Under the pieces are notes generated by a model. The model saw nothing but the letters and a program-made list of their open reading frames with translations. It was not told the origin of the DNA and did no database searches. Shown here piece after piece: positions 1 to 7,153 of a stretch of 15,597 nt of DNA. The stretch is taken from assembly GCA_045653425.1 (NCBI GenBank), contig JAZOLU010000005.1, positions 1 to 15,597 on the forward strand, given 5' to 3'. The translations under genes were made by a program, and so were the position numbers. The DNA comes from RGIG3009 sp045653425 (lineage in GTDB: Bacteria > Bacillota > Clostridia > Oscillospirales > Acutalibacteraceae). Every line of letters starts with the position of its first letter. Position 1 is the first letter of the stretch.

Positions 1-8
1 TTTTTCAT
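1..8 (-). CDS. Start of an unidentified downstream gene (partial)
   Basis: An ATG lies at 6-8 on the minus strand, followed by AAA AA before the window ends. It is preceded by a GGAGG ribosome site (5'-TTGGAGGAAAAAGCA-ATG), an 8-base spacing. Only two full codons are visible, so no function can be given. It follows the ftsZ terminator and a possible promoter, which suggests a separate transcription unit on the same strand. Confidence 0.4.
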
Positions 9-60
9 TGCTTTTTCCTCCAATTGTGTTTTTTGTTCTCGTGACTGGCAGGTCGCTTTT

Positions 61-88
61 ATCTTAACACAATCGGAGGTCTTTTCAT
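61..88 (-). promoter_or_regulatory. Possible sigma-A promoter for the gene at the left edge
   Basis: On the minus strand, TAAGAT (61-66) is preceded by TGT, an extended -10 arrangement. ATGAAA (83-88) lies 16 bases further upstream and matches four of six -35 positions. The predicted leader would be about 45 nt and carry the GGAGG site of the edge gene. The match is moderate; the position between a terminator and a start codon is the best argument. Confidence 0.35.
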
Positions 89-104
89 CGGTAAACCTCT
101 TTTG

Positions 105-127
105 AACCACGCGACTATCGCGTGGTT
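105..127. repeat. Perfect 10-bp inverted repeat in the ftsZ downstream gap
   Basis: AACCACGCGA (105-114), a 3-base loop (CTA) and TCGCGTGGTT (118-127) form a perfect hairpin. A T-rich run (TTTTCGTTT) follows it on the plus strand only, so as a terminator it would act on plus-strand transcripts. It also lies just upstream of the possible promoter for the left-edge gene, so it could be an operator instead. Neither role can be decided from sequence. Confidence 0.6.
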
Positions 128-136
128 TTCGTTTAC

Positions 137-168
137 AAAAAGCGGAGCAGCCGTGTGGCTGCTCCGCT
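137..168 (-). terminator. Rho-independent terminator after ftsZ
   Basis: On the minus strand AGCGGAGCAGCC, loop ACAC, GGCTGCTCCGCT forms a perfect 12-bp GC-rich stem (141-168), followed directly by TTTT (137-140). It begins about 18 bases after the ftsZ stop codon and is the only strong minus-strand terminator found between the mraZ promoter and the left edge, so it marks the end of the dcw transcription unit. Confidence 0.93.
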
Positions 169-186
169 GATATTTTATTATATGGT

Positions 187-1245
187 TTAGGGCTTTTTGC
201 GGAAGAGGTTCAAAATGTCGTCGCTTTCGTCAAACGTGGCTACCGCGCCGTCCTCCGTGGGGGCGGTGTAGGTGCCGTCTGCCGAAAAGCCGGTTGCCAC
301 CAACGTGATGCACAACTCGTCGTCCATTTGGTCGTCAAAGGTGAGACCCCAAATGGTATTGGAATCCGGATGCGCCGCCTCCGAAATGAGGTTACACGCC
401 ATAGTCACATCTTCCAACAACACGTCGGGCGAAGCGGTGACGTTAATAATCAAACCGTGTGCACCGTTAATGGTGGTTTCCAGCAAGGGGCTGGCAATGG
501 CGGCACGGGCGGCAACTTCTGCCTTGTCCTTGCCTTCGGCACGGCCAATGCCCATATGCGCATAGCCGGCATCTTTCATAATGGCGGTAACGTCGGCAAA
601 GTCCAAGTTGATGACAGCTTCCGCCGTAATGAGTTCGGAAATGGACTGCACGCCCTGGCGCAGTACACTGTCTGCCTCCTGGAACGCGTTGGCCAACGTA
701 ATGCGCTGGTCGCTCACCAAACGCAAACGCTCGTTGGGGATAACCACCAAACTGTCCACGTGCTCACGCAACACGGCAATGCCGTTTTCGGCCTGCTCCA
801 TACGGCGACGGCCTTCAAACGCAAACGGCTTGGTAACAATACCCACCGTGAGAATACCCATATCGCGGGCAATTTCCGCCACAACAGGTGCCGCACCGGT
901 ACCGGTGCCGCCGCCCATACCGGCGGTGATGAATACCATATCGGTGCCTTTGAGCGCAGCAGTAATTTCGTCGCGGCTTTCCTCCGCGGCGCGCTGACCT
1001 TTTTCCGGATTAGCACCGGCGCCCATACCACGCGTCAGCTTTTCGCCAATTTGCAGTTTGGTGGTCGCCTGCGAACGCAACAACGCCTGATGGTCGGTGT
1101 TAATGGCAACAAATTCCACGCCTTTAATGCCCGCCGAAATCATACGGTTAACCGCGTTTCCGCCGCCGCCGCCAACACCAATTACCTTTATTTGCACCCC
1201 GGACGATTCCGTGTACAAGGTTTCCTCTTCATATTCGAAGCCCAT
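187..1245 (-). CDS. ftsZ: Cell division GTPase FtsZ
   Basis: Tubulin-like GTPase that polymerises into the cytoplasmic Z-ring and recruits the division machinery. The 352-residue product has the glycine-rich start VIGVGGGGGNAVNRM (21-35), the tubulin signature GGGTGTG (111-117) and the catalytic T7 loop NLDFAD (213-218). The ATG at 1243-1245 is chosen because it has a GGGAGGA ribosome site; an in-frame ATG 21 codons upstream has none and would lie inside the predicted leader hairpin. The variable linker after the globular domain is short, about 20 residues. The C-terminal peptide (DDILNLFRKKP) is a variant of the usual DIPxFLR core, lacking the proline. Transcription comes from its own promoter and probably also by read-through from divIB. 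Identity is certain. Confidence 0.98.
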   Translation of the reverse strand: MGFEYEEETLYTESSGVQIKVIGVGGGGGNAVNRMISAGIKGVEFVAINTDHQALLRSQATTKLQIGEKLTRGMGAGANPEKGQRAAEESRDEITAALKGTDMVFITAGMGGGTGTGAAPVVAEIARDMGILTVGIVTKPFAFEGRRRMEQAENGIAVLREHVDSLVVIPNERLRLVSDQRITLANAFQEADSVLRQGVQSISELITAEAVINLDFADVTAIMKDAGYAHMGIGRAEGKDKAEVAARAAIASPLLETTINGAHGLIINVTASPDVLLEDVTMACNLISEAAHPDSNTIWGLTFDDQMDDELCITLVATGFSADGTYTAPTEDGAVATFDESDDILNLFRKKP

Positions 1246-1251
1246 GAAACT

Positions 1252-1258
1252 TCCTCCC
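1252..1258 (-). promoter_or_regulatory. Ribosome binding site deciding the ftsZ start
   Basis: GGGAGGA on the minus strand lies 6 bases before the ATG at 1243-1245 and fixes the start at MGFEYEEE rather than at the in-frame ATG at 1306-1308. Confidence 0.85.
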
Positions 1259-1272
1259 AATTCGTATTTTCT

Positions 1273-1305
1273 CAGTGCTTTGGGACGCTTACCGCCAAAA
1301 CACTG
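1273..1305 (-). promoter_or_regulatory. Stem-loop in the ftsZ 5' leader
   Basis: In the predicted ftsZ mRNA, CAGTGTTTTGG (1295-1305) pairs with CCAAAGCACTG (1273-1283) to give an 11-bp stem with one G-U pair and an 11-nt loop. It begins about 9 nt after the predicted transcription start and ends 14 nt before the ribosome site, leaving that site free. There is no U-run after it, so it is not a terminator. It may stabilise the 5' end of the mRNA or bind a regulator; that is inference. Confidence 0.6.
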
Positions 1306-1320
1306 CAAGTAACCTTTATA

Positions 1321-1349
1321 ATTTTACCACACCTGTCACGGGATTTCAA
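1321..1349 (-). promoter_or_regulatory. Sigma-A promoter of ftsZ
   Basis: On the minus strand: -35 TTGAAA (1344-1349), a 17-bp spacer (1327-1343), and -10 TAAAAT (1321-1326) preceded by TGG, an extended -10. The predicted start of transcription is about 1314, giving a leader of about 70 nt. The promoter lies wholly in the gap between divIB and ftsZ and would allow ftsZ to be expressed at a higher level than the rest of the cluster. Confidence 0.8.
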
Positions 1350-1354
1350 CAGTA

Positions 1355-1397
1355 TTTTTTCAATTTTTTCAGTCTTTTTTAATTTTTTTCAAATTTT
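1355..1397 (-). promoter_or_regulatory. Phased A-tracts (possible UP element or bent DNA) upstream of the ftsZ promoter
   Basis: Five T-runs on the plus strand (A-tracts on the minus strand) start at 1355, 1364, 1375, 1383 and 1394, with lengths of 6, 6, 6, 7 and 4. The mean spacing is close to one helical turn. They sit immediately upstream of the ftsZ -35 box. Phased A-tracts bend DNA, and A-rich sequence at this place can contact the RNA polymerase alpha subunits. The tracts are visible; their effect is inferred. Confidence 0.55.
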
Positions 1398-1410
1398 ATA
1401 AAATATCCGT

Positions 1411-2394
1411 TTAACGTACCGTTCGCCGCGCGGTGGTTGAAGCCGTTGCTCCGCTCGTTGTCGCGGTGGTGCCGGCCGAATCTTCCGGCGGTATGGTTTC
1501 CGGCTCGGCGTTCAAAAGGGAGGAGGGCGTAAACACAATCACGGGTGATTCCACACTGTCGTCGGAATATTGCCGCAGGTTCAGCAGCCCCGTAGCCGTT
1601 TCGCCGTGGCGGCTGAGCACCTTGGGGATGGCACTTTTTACAACGGCAATTTGGTAGGTTAAATTGGTATCGCTGCCCAGTGCCACGGTAATTTGATTTT
1701 TCCAGTTCAGGCAAATGTTGTTGCGGTCGGACATATCAATTTCGCCCACACCCGTCACTCCGTTTGCACGCATGGCATCCACCAATTCGGTGGCAATGTT
1801 CAAACTTTTTTGGTCCAACACCGGCTCGCCGAGTTTGTCTCCGATAACCACCGCACCTTTCAAATACAACCGGCGGAACGGTCGCTCACTTTCCAGAGGC
1901 AACCGCATCAATCCCACGCCCTTGTTACTCACCACCATCCAGTGCCCTTCCACGGCACCGTCTTCATCCCCGCTTGGCGGGGCGGGAATGTACACGGCTC
2001 CCAATTCCGCCGCCTCGGTAATGGTAATGGTAACTTGCCGTTTCAAACTCACCTGCACGTCCACCGATTCCGCATAAGAAAACGCCTTTTTAATTTTTTT
2101 GGCAACCGTGCGCTCGTTTATGGAAAATACACTCTCGCCTATATCAATGTCGCTAACGCCGATAATCGCCGCTTCGTCGTAGCGGGTGTTCCCCTCCACG
2201 GTAATGCCCGTTACGCCCAACAACGCTTTGCTTTCGCCGGTTTCTTTGTCCGTTGTACTCAACGCACCGGGCAACGCGAGCAAAATGCCCACAATCAGCG
2301 CGACATCCAACAACAGCAGCACAACAAACAGCCGGAAACGGTTTTTCTTCCGTTTCTGGCTGCTCGTGCGTTTGGTTGTTTTTTTGCGTTTCAT
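1411..2394 (-). CDS. divIB: Cell division protein DivIB/FtsQ
   Basis: Bitopic membrane protein of the divisome that, with FtsL and DivIC, controls septal synthesis by FtsW and its PBP. The 327-residue product has a very basic cytoplasmic N-terminus (1-21), one membrane segment (about 20-42), and a POTRA-like domain beginning near residue 60 (GITVEGNTRYDEAAIIG), followed by the beta domain. The extracytoplasmic C-terminus ends in a Thr/Ala/Ser-rich, probably disordered tail (about 302-322). The ATG at 2392-2394 lies 20 bp after the murA stop; the ribosome site (AAGGGA) is weak and distant. In Bacillus divIB also follows the murG region. No terminator separates it from ftsZ. Confidence 0.92.
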   Translation of the reverse strand: MKRKKTTKRTSSQKRKKNRFRLFVVLLLLDVALIVGILLALPGALSTTDKETGESKALLGVTGITVEGNTRYDEAAIIGVSDIDIGESVFSINERTVAKKIKKAFSYAESVDVQVSLKRQVTITITEAAELGAVYIPAPPSGDEDGAVEGHWMVVSNKGVGLMRLPLESERPFRRLYLKGAVVIGDKLGEPVLDQKSLNIATELVDAMRANGVTGVGEIDMSDRNNICLNWKNQITVALGSDTNLTYQIAVVKSAIPKVLSRHGETATGLLNLRQYSDDSVESPVIVFTPSSLLNAEPETIPPEDSAGTTATTSGATASTTARRTVR

Positions 2395-2414
2395 GCTCGT
2401 AACGTCCCTTGATT

Positions 2415-3671
2415 TTATGCTTTAAGTATAAGGGATGCACCCGCTTGTGTCAACCCCTCAACCATACCCTCGTACCCGCGTTCCAAATGGTGCAATTCCG
2501 AGATTTCGGTAACGCCCGTTGCCGCCAGCCCCGCCAGCACCAACGCCGCGCCGCCGCGCAAATCCGTGCACTGCACCGGCGCACCGGACAACTGCGGAAC
2601 ACCCTCTACCACCGCCACGCGCCCTTCCACTTTTATGCGGGCACCCATACGCAGCAGTTCTCCCGCGTGCTTGTAGCGGCTTTCAAAAATGGTTTCAATA
2701 AACACACTGGTGCCATCCGCCACGCACGCCATTGCCATAAGCAACGCCTGCGCATCGGTAGGAAAACCGGGATACGGCAACGTGCGCACCGTTTTTACGC
2801 GGCGCAGCCGCAAAGGCGCACTCACCAGCAATTCGTCATCCCACACGGTAAAGCGGCATCCCATTTCCTCAAACAGGGGTATTACCGTCTGCAACTGCGA
2901 GGGACACACGCCACGCAACAACAACGAACTGCCCGTGACCGCCGCCGCCGCCATATACGTAGCCGTTTCAATGCGGTCGGGAATTACACGGTGATAACAT
3001 CCGTGCAACGACTCCACGCCCTCAATAACTACCGTGCCCTCGCCCGCACCGCGAATGCGCGCGCCGCACGCGTTCAAAAAATTACATACATCTTCAATTT
3101 CCGGCTCGCGCGCCGCATTATGAATAGTCGTTGTCCCCTGTGCCGTTACTGCCGCCAAAATAATATTTTCGGTAGCCCCCACACTGGGAAACGACAACGT
3201 AATAGGGCACCCACGCAGCCGCCCGTTGACACGGCAACGCAGCCGCCCACTCTCCTCGGTAATGCGCAATCCCATTTGCCGCAAGGCGGCCAAGTGCAGG
3301 TCAATGGGACGCGGCCCTAATTCACACCCGCCGGGAAACGACAAATCTGCCTCGCCCATACGTGCGGCGACCGCCCCCAAAAACACAATAGAAGAGCGCA
3401 TTTCCCGCATAAGCGCGTCGGGAATATCGCTGGCGGTAGGTGCGGTGGCATCCACCGTTACCGTTGCACCTTGCCGCCCTACGCGGCACCCAAAGTTCCG
3501 CAAAATATCCACCGCCGCGCGCACGTCAGAAAGTGCGGGACAATTATCAATTTCACACGTCCCTTGCACCAACAACGCCGCCGCCAAAATTGGTAACGCA
3601 CTGTTTTTGGCACCGTGAATATGTAATGCGCCGCCCAGTCGATGTCCACCCTCAATTACCAGTGTTGCCAT
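2415..3671 (-). CDS. murA: UDP-N-acetylglucosamine 1-carboxyvinyltransferase (MurA)
   Basis: First committed step of peptidoglycan synthesis in the cytosol: transfers enolpyruvate from phosphoenolpyruvate to UDP-GlcNAc. At 418 residues it has normal length. Lys22 in HGAKNSALP and Cys116 in FPGGCELGPRPIDLH match the substrate-binding lysine (K22) and the active-site cysteine (C115) of E. coli MurA, so fosfomycin sensitivity at this residue would be expected. The ATG has a GAGGAG site 5 bases upstream. It follows murG after an 83-bp gap with a possible promoter and occupies the place of murB in Bacillus. Low-GC Gram-positives often carry two MurA paralogues; whether this is the only one cannot be seen here. 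Confidence 0.96.
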   Translation of the reverse strand: MATLVIEGGHRLGGALHIHGAKNSALPILAAALLVQGTCEIDNCPALSDVRAAVDILRNFGCRVGRQGATVTVDATAPTASDIPDALMREMRSSIVFLGAVAARMGEADLSFPGGCELGPRPIDLHLAALRQMGLRITEESGRLRCRVNGRLRGCPITLSFPSVGATENIILAAVTAQGTTTIHNAAREPEIEDVCNFLNACGARIRGAGEGTVVIEGVESLHGCYHRVIPDRIETATYMAAAAVTGSSLLLRGVCPSQLQTVIPLFEEMGCRFTVWDDELLVSAPLRLRRVKTVRTLPYPGFPTDAQALLMAMACVADGTSVFIETIFESRYKHAGELLRMGARIKVEGRVAVVEGVPQLSGAPVQCTDLRGGAALVLAGLAATGVTEISELHHLERGYEGMVEGLTQAGASLILKA

Positions 3672-3707
3672 CGTCGCTCCTCTCTTTCTCCGTTCACAGA
3701 AAAGTCT

Positions 3708-3716
3708 TATATACCA
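3708..3716 (-). promoter_or_regulatory. Possible extended -10 promoter before murA
   Basis: The minus strand reads TGG-TATATA (TATATA at 3708-3713, TGG at 3714-3716) in the 83-bp gap between murG and murA. This is an extended -10 element. The -35 region at 17 bp is only T-rich and does not match well. If active it would drive murA-divIB, and ftsZ by read-through, with a leader of about 30 nt. A T-run after the murG stop has no convincing stem, so I do not call a terminator here. Confidence 0.4.
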
Positions 3717-3754
3717 TCCTATGACTTACAGAAAAAAAGGTGACGACGTGTTAT

Positions 3755-4885
3755 TTACTGCTTGTGTTGTGCCAGCGTTTGCCGTATTACCGCCAAAATG
3801 CGCTCATCGGCATCCAACACCGCCGCTTGCCGTGCCGCCGCGCCCATACGCGCCAACACATCCGGCACCAATGCCGCTTTGCACACTTCGCGCCACAGCC
3901 GCTCTTCGGTTAGCTCGCTTTCCTGCACGCACACCGCCGCGCCGCGGCTTGCCAACGCCATGGCGTTATAATATTGGTGGTTCTCCGCCACGTTGGGCGA
4001 CGGCACCAAAATGGACGGTTTTCCCAACGCAGGCAACTCGCTGAGTGTCATAGCACCGCAACGGCAAATCACCAAATCTGCTGCCGCCATACACCGCGGC
4101 ATATCGTCAATGTAATCCCGCACCCGCACGTGAACGCCGTCCGGCTTTACGCCTTTTTGGGCAAGCAGACGTTGCATTGTCTCGTAGTTTTCACCGCGGC
4201 CGGTACCCACCAAAAATTGCAAGCGTTTTTCCGCTTGATTGCGTGCCAACACGCCCGCCACTGCCTCGTTGAGCCGCCGTGCGCCCAAACTGCCGCCAAA
4301 ACACAGTACCAGCGGGCGGTCATCCACGCCCAGTTCGCGACGTGCGGTTTCGCGGTCCATTGTTGTCAGTTCTTTTCGCAACGGATTGCCGGTTACCACC
4401 GCCCGCGTACCTTTGGGCAGCCGCGCGGCCGCCTCCTCGTTTGCCACCATAACCGCGGCGGCATCTGCCGCCAACAGTTTTACGGTTACGCCCGGCAACG
4501 CGTTGGATTCGTGCAGCAACACCGGCACACCCAAGCGCGCCGCCTGCCGCAACACCGGCCCGCACACATACCCGCCGGTGCCAATGGCAATGTCCGGCGC
4601 AAATTCACGAATAATGCGCGCCGCTTCCCGCCCCGCCGTTACCGCGTGGCATGCCGCGCGCAGGTTGCGCCCTATATTTTTGAGCGACACTTGCCGCCGA
4701 AACCCCTCTACCGTAATGGTGCGCAAGGCATAGCCCGCCTGCGGAACCAGTACCGTTTCCATACGCCCCGCCGCGCCTACAAACAGCACTTCGGTAGCCG
4801 GGTCTTCCCGCCGCAACATAGCGGCAATGGACAGTGCGGGGTTAATATGTCCCGCCGTGCCGCCGCCGGTGAGTAACACACGCAT
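3755..4885 (-). CDS. murG: Lipid II synthase MurG (UDP-GlcNAc:lipid I GlcNAc transferase)
   Basis: Peripheral membrane GT-B glycosyltransferase that adds GlcNAc to lipid I on the cytoplasmic face, giving lipid II. The 376-residue product shows the N-terminal glycine loop TGGGTAGHINP (6-16), the conserved HESNALPG segment, the second glycine loop GGSLGA, and the C-terminal UDP-GlcNAc region CRCGAMTLSEL ... ENHQYYNA. The ATG at 4883-4885 is preferred because GGAGGG lies 5 bases before it and the family begins at this MxVLLTGGG motif; a 10-codon longer in-frame start would overlap the end of ftsW and has no such site. The ribosome site overlaps the ftsW stop codon, so the two are probably translationally coupled. 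Confidence 0.97.
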   Translation of the reverse strand: MRVLLTGGGTAGHINPALSIAAMLRREDPATEVLFVGAAGRMETVLVPQAGYALRTITVEGFRRQVSLKNIGRNLRAACHAVTAGREAARIIREFAPDIAIGTGGYVCGPVLRQAARLGVPVLLHESNALPGVTVKLLAADAAAVMVANEEAAARLPKGTRAVVTGNPLRKELTTMDRETARRELGVDDRPLVLCFGGSLGARRLNEAVAGVLARNQAEKRLQFLVGTGRGENYETMQRLLAQKGVKPDGVHVRVRDYIDDMPRCMAAADLVICRCGAMTLSELPALGKPSILVPSPNVAENHQYYNAMALASRGAAVCVQESELTEERLWREVCKAALVPDVLARMGAAARQAAVLDADERILAVIRQTLAQHKQ

Positions 4886-4890
4886 GGTAT

Positions 4891-4896
4891 CCCTCC
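4891..4896 (-). promoter_or_regulatory. Ribosome binding site deciding the murG start
   Basis: GGAGGG on the minus strand overlaps the ftsW stop (TAG, 4896-4898) and lies 5 bases before the ATG at 4883-4885. Confidence 0.85.
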
Positions 4897-6110
4897 TACG
4901 TTTTGCGATTGGCAAGTTTGCTGTGCCGTGAAACGGACAGCACCACGCCCATTTGCATTAGCAACATAATTAACGATGAGCCGCCGTAACTGAAAAACGG
5001 TAAACTAATACCGGTGTTCGGCATGGTGTTTGTCACCACCGCCAAGTTAAACGCCACCTGCAACCCAATTTGCGCGGTTAAGCCAATCGCCAGCATTGAG
5101 CCAAATTTGTCCGGTGCTTTCATGCCAATAATAAATCCGCGCCATACCAGTGCCGCAAACAACACAATAATCAGCAGCGCACCGATGAATCCCAATTCCT
5201 CACACACAATGGCAAAAATAAAATCGTTTTGCGGTTCGGGTAAAAACAAGTGCTTTTGGCGGGAATTTCCCAATCCCTCGCCCATAAGTCCTCCGGAACC
5301 AATGGCATACAATGACTGTACCGTTTGCCACGCCACGTCGCGTCCTGTTAGTCCCGATTCGTACACTTGATTGGACGTATACACCGCCAACGGGTCCAGC
5401 CACACGTCAATACGGTCTTTTTCATAACCGGCAATAAACACCAATGCCGCCGCGGCCGCACCGCCCAAGCCAAGCGTGCCCGCCAAGTAATACCACTTGG
5501 TACCGCCAATGAACATAATGACCATACCCACCATCAGGATAATCATCGTGCCCGACAAGTGCGGTTCGCGGAACACCAAAAAGCAGGTAATGCCCAGCAC
5601 CGCAATAAACGGGACGTACCCTTTTTTGAACTGCCCCATTTCCTCTTTGTAATGCGAAATTAAATGCGCAAACAACAGAATGATGGCAAATTTGGCAATT
5701 TCAGACGGCTGAATTTGTATGCTGCCAATACGAATCCAGCGATATACGTTCTGAATAGGCGGCAAAAACAGCACCAACACCAGTAGCAGCCACGAAATGC
5801 CCATAACGGGCAAGGCGAATCGGTGCAACACGTGATAATCCACAAACGAAACAACCAGCATCGCCAACACACCCAGCACCGCGAACAACAGTTGACGCTT
5901 AATGTAATAATAACTGTCGCCGTTGTTTTCGTAATACGAATAGGCATAACTGGAGGAAAACAGACAAACGAGGCCTACCGCCAACACCAAAATTAACAAC
6001 ACAAAAAACGGCATATCCATTCCGCCGGCGCGCGAAAACAAGCCCAGTATACGCTTGTTTTTTAACGAGTTTTCCGGTGCCTTAAACATCGCCCATCGTT
6101 CTTTTTTCAC
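4896..6110 (-). CDS. ftsW: SEDS peptidoglycan glycosyltransferase FtsW/SpoVE
   Basis: Polytopic membrane enzyme that polymerises lipid II into septal glycan together with a class B PBP. The 404-residue product has about ten hydrophobic segments after a short cytoplasmic N-terminus. The conserved SEDS loop LPEPQNDFIFAIVCEELG (290-307) carries Asp296, equivalent to the catalytic aspartate of FtsW/RodA, and the C-terminal motif NTGISLPFFSYGGSSL is at 365-380. The GTG at 6108-6110 is supported by AAGGAGGG 5 bases upstream; the first internal ATG has no site. It directly follows mraY, whereas murD intervenes in Bacillus. Only one SEDS gene serves the two PBPs here; FtsW and SpoVE cannot be separated by sequence alone. 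Confidence 0.95.
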   Translation of the reverse strand: MKKERWAMFKAPENSLKNKRILGLFSRAGGMDMPFFVLLILVLAVGLVCLFSSSYAYSYYENNGDSYYYIKRQLLFAVLGVLAMLVVSFVDYHVLHRFALPVMGISWLLLVLVLFLPPIQNVYRWIRIGSIQIQPSEIAKFAIILLFAHLISHYKEEMGQFKKGYVPFIAVLGITCFLVFREPHLSGTMIILMVGMVIMFIGGTKWYYLAGTLGLGGAAAAALVFIAGYEKDRIDVWLDPLAVYTSNQVYESGLTGRDVAWQTVQSLYAIGSGGLMGEGLGNSRQKHLFLPEPQNDFIFAIVCEELGFIGALLIIVLFAALVWRGFIIGMKAPDKFGSMLAIGLTAQIGLQVAFNLAVVTNTMPNTGISLPFFSYGGSSLIMLLMQMGVVLSVSRHSKLANRKT

Positions 6111-6137
6111 GGAAGCCCTCCTTTCTCGGTTTTCGGT

Positions 6138-7148
6138 TTACTGCGCCAGCAACAAGGCCACCACACCGCCAACCGCCGTAACCGCACAAAATACCGCCAC
6201 AATTTTGTTCTCACTCCAGCCGCACATTTCAAAATGATGGTGCAGCGGGCTCATTTTGAACAGGCGTTTGCCGTGTGTTGCCTTAAAATACGCTACCTGC
6301 AACACAACCGATACCGTTTCCGCCACATACACAATGCCCAGTGGCACCAACAAAAACGGTTGTTCCAGCCCAAACGCCACGGCGCACAACACGCCGCCGA
6401 TAAATAACGACCCAGTATCCCCCATAAACACGCGGGCGGGGTGCAAGTTCCACACCAAAAACCCCGCCAGTGCTCCTGCCATAGCGGAAACGATAATGCC
6501 GTATCCGGTAAGTGACCCGCACAACGTCAGTAAAAACATTAGTGCCACAACCGATACCGAACCGCACAACCCGTCAACCCCGTCAGTTAAATTGGTGGCA
6601 TTGGTCATTGCCACAATAATGAACATCGCTATGGGAATAAACCACACGCCCGCTTCCCAGTAGCCGAAAAACGGAACGTACATCCGTGTCATACCCGTGA
6701 AATACAACGTGAGGGCATACGCACCGGACACCAAAATCTGCGCCGCCATTTTTTGACGACTGGTAAGTCCCAGATTCTGCTTGCGCACCACTTTAATGAA
6801 ATCGTCCAAAAAGCCGATGATGCCAAAACCCACCGTCAAAATCAACCCCGCAAACAAACGGGTAACGTAGCCGTTTGAATGAGAAGCCGTTACAATTTTG
6901 GCAGGCAACAACCACTGGCACACCGCCATGGCAAGCAACGTGGTAATCAGCATGGCCGCAATAAAGATAACCCCGCCCATGGTGGGCGTTCCCTGCTTGC
7001 TTTTGTGCCACGCGGGCCCCTCTTCACGAATAGTTTGCCCGAATTTGAGCCGATGCAACGCGGGAATGAGCAATTTCCCCAACCGCTCGGCCAACACAAA
7101 CGCCGCCAGTGCCGTGACTACCCACACCGTTGCTACTGTTATGTCCAT
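6138..7148 (-). CDS. mraY: Phospho-MurNAc-pentapeptide transferase (MraY)
   Basis: Integral membrane enzyme that joins phospho-MurNAc-pentapeptide to undecaprenyl phosphate to make lipid I. The 336-residue product has about ten membrane segments and all family motifs: GTPTMGG (53-59), DDFIK (115-119), NLTDGVDG (186-193), FMGDTGS (241-247) and the HHH triad in PLHHHFE (301-307). The ATG at 7146-7148 (MDITVATV) is chosen: the GAGGAG site spans the last codons and stop of murE, 8 bases upstream. A GTG three codons earlier overlaps that site and cannot use it. The gap to murE is 5 bp, so translational coupling is likely. Confidence 0.97.
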   Translation of the reverse strand: MDITVATVWVVTALAAFVLAERLGKLLIPALHRLKFGQTIREEGPAWHKSKQGTPTMGGVIFIAAMLITTLLAMAVCQWLLPAKIVTASHSNGYVTRLFAGLILTVGFGIIGFLDDFIKVVRKQNLGLTSRQKMAAQILVSGAYALTLYFTGMTRMYVPFFGYWEAGVWFIPIAMFIIVAMTNATNLTDGVDGLCGSVSVVALMFLLTLCGSLTGYGIIVSAMAGALAGFLVWNLHPARVFMGDTGSLFIGGVLCAVAFGLEQPFLLVPLGIVYVAETVSVVLQVAYFKATHGKRLFKMSPLHHHFEMCGWSENKIVAVFCAVTAVGGVVALLLAQ

Positions 7149-7153
7149 TTTTG

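Noticed and set aside
328..1401. A 357-codon plus-strand open frame across ftsZ
   Set aside because: It lies antisense to a complete, unmistakable ftsZ, its product is rich in His, Asn, Arg and Gln with no domain, and it has no ribosome site. It is a by-product of ftsZ codon use.
3721..3754. Terminator between murG and murA from the T-run after the murG stop
   Set aside because: The T-run on the minus strand is not preceded by a convincing GC-rich stem.
2409..4876. Long plus-strand open frames across murA (2409-3320) and murG (3974-4876)
   Set aside because: Both are antisense to intact enzymes with conserved motifs and give low-complexity His/Arg/Gln-rich products.
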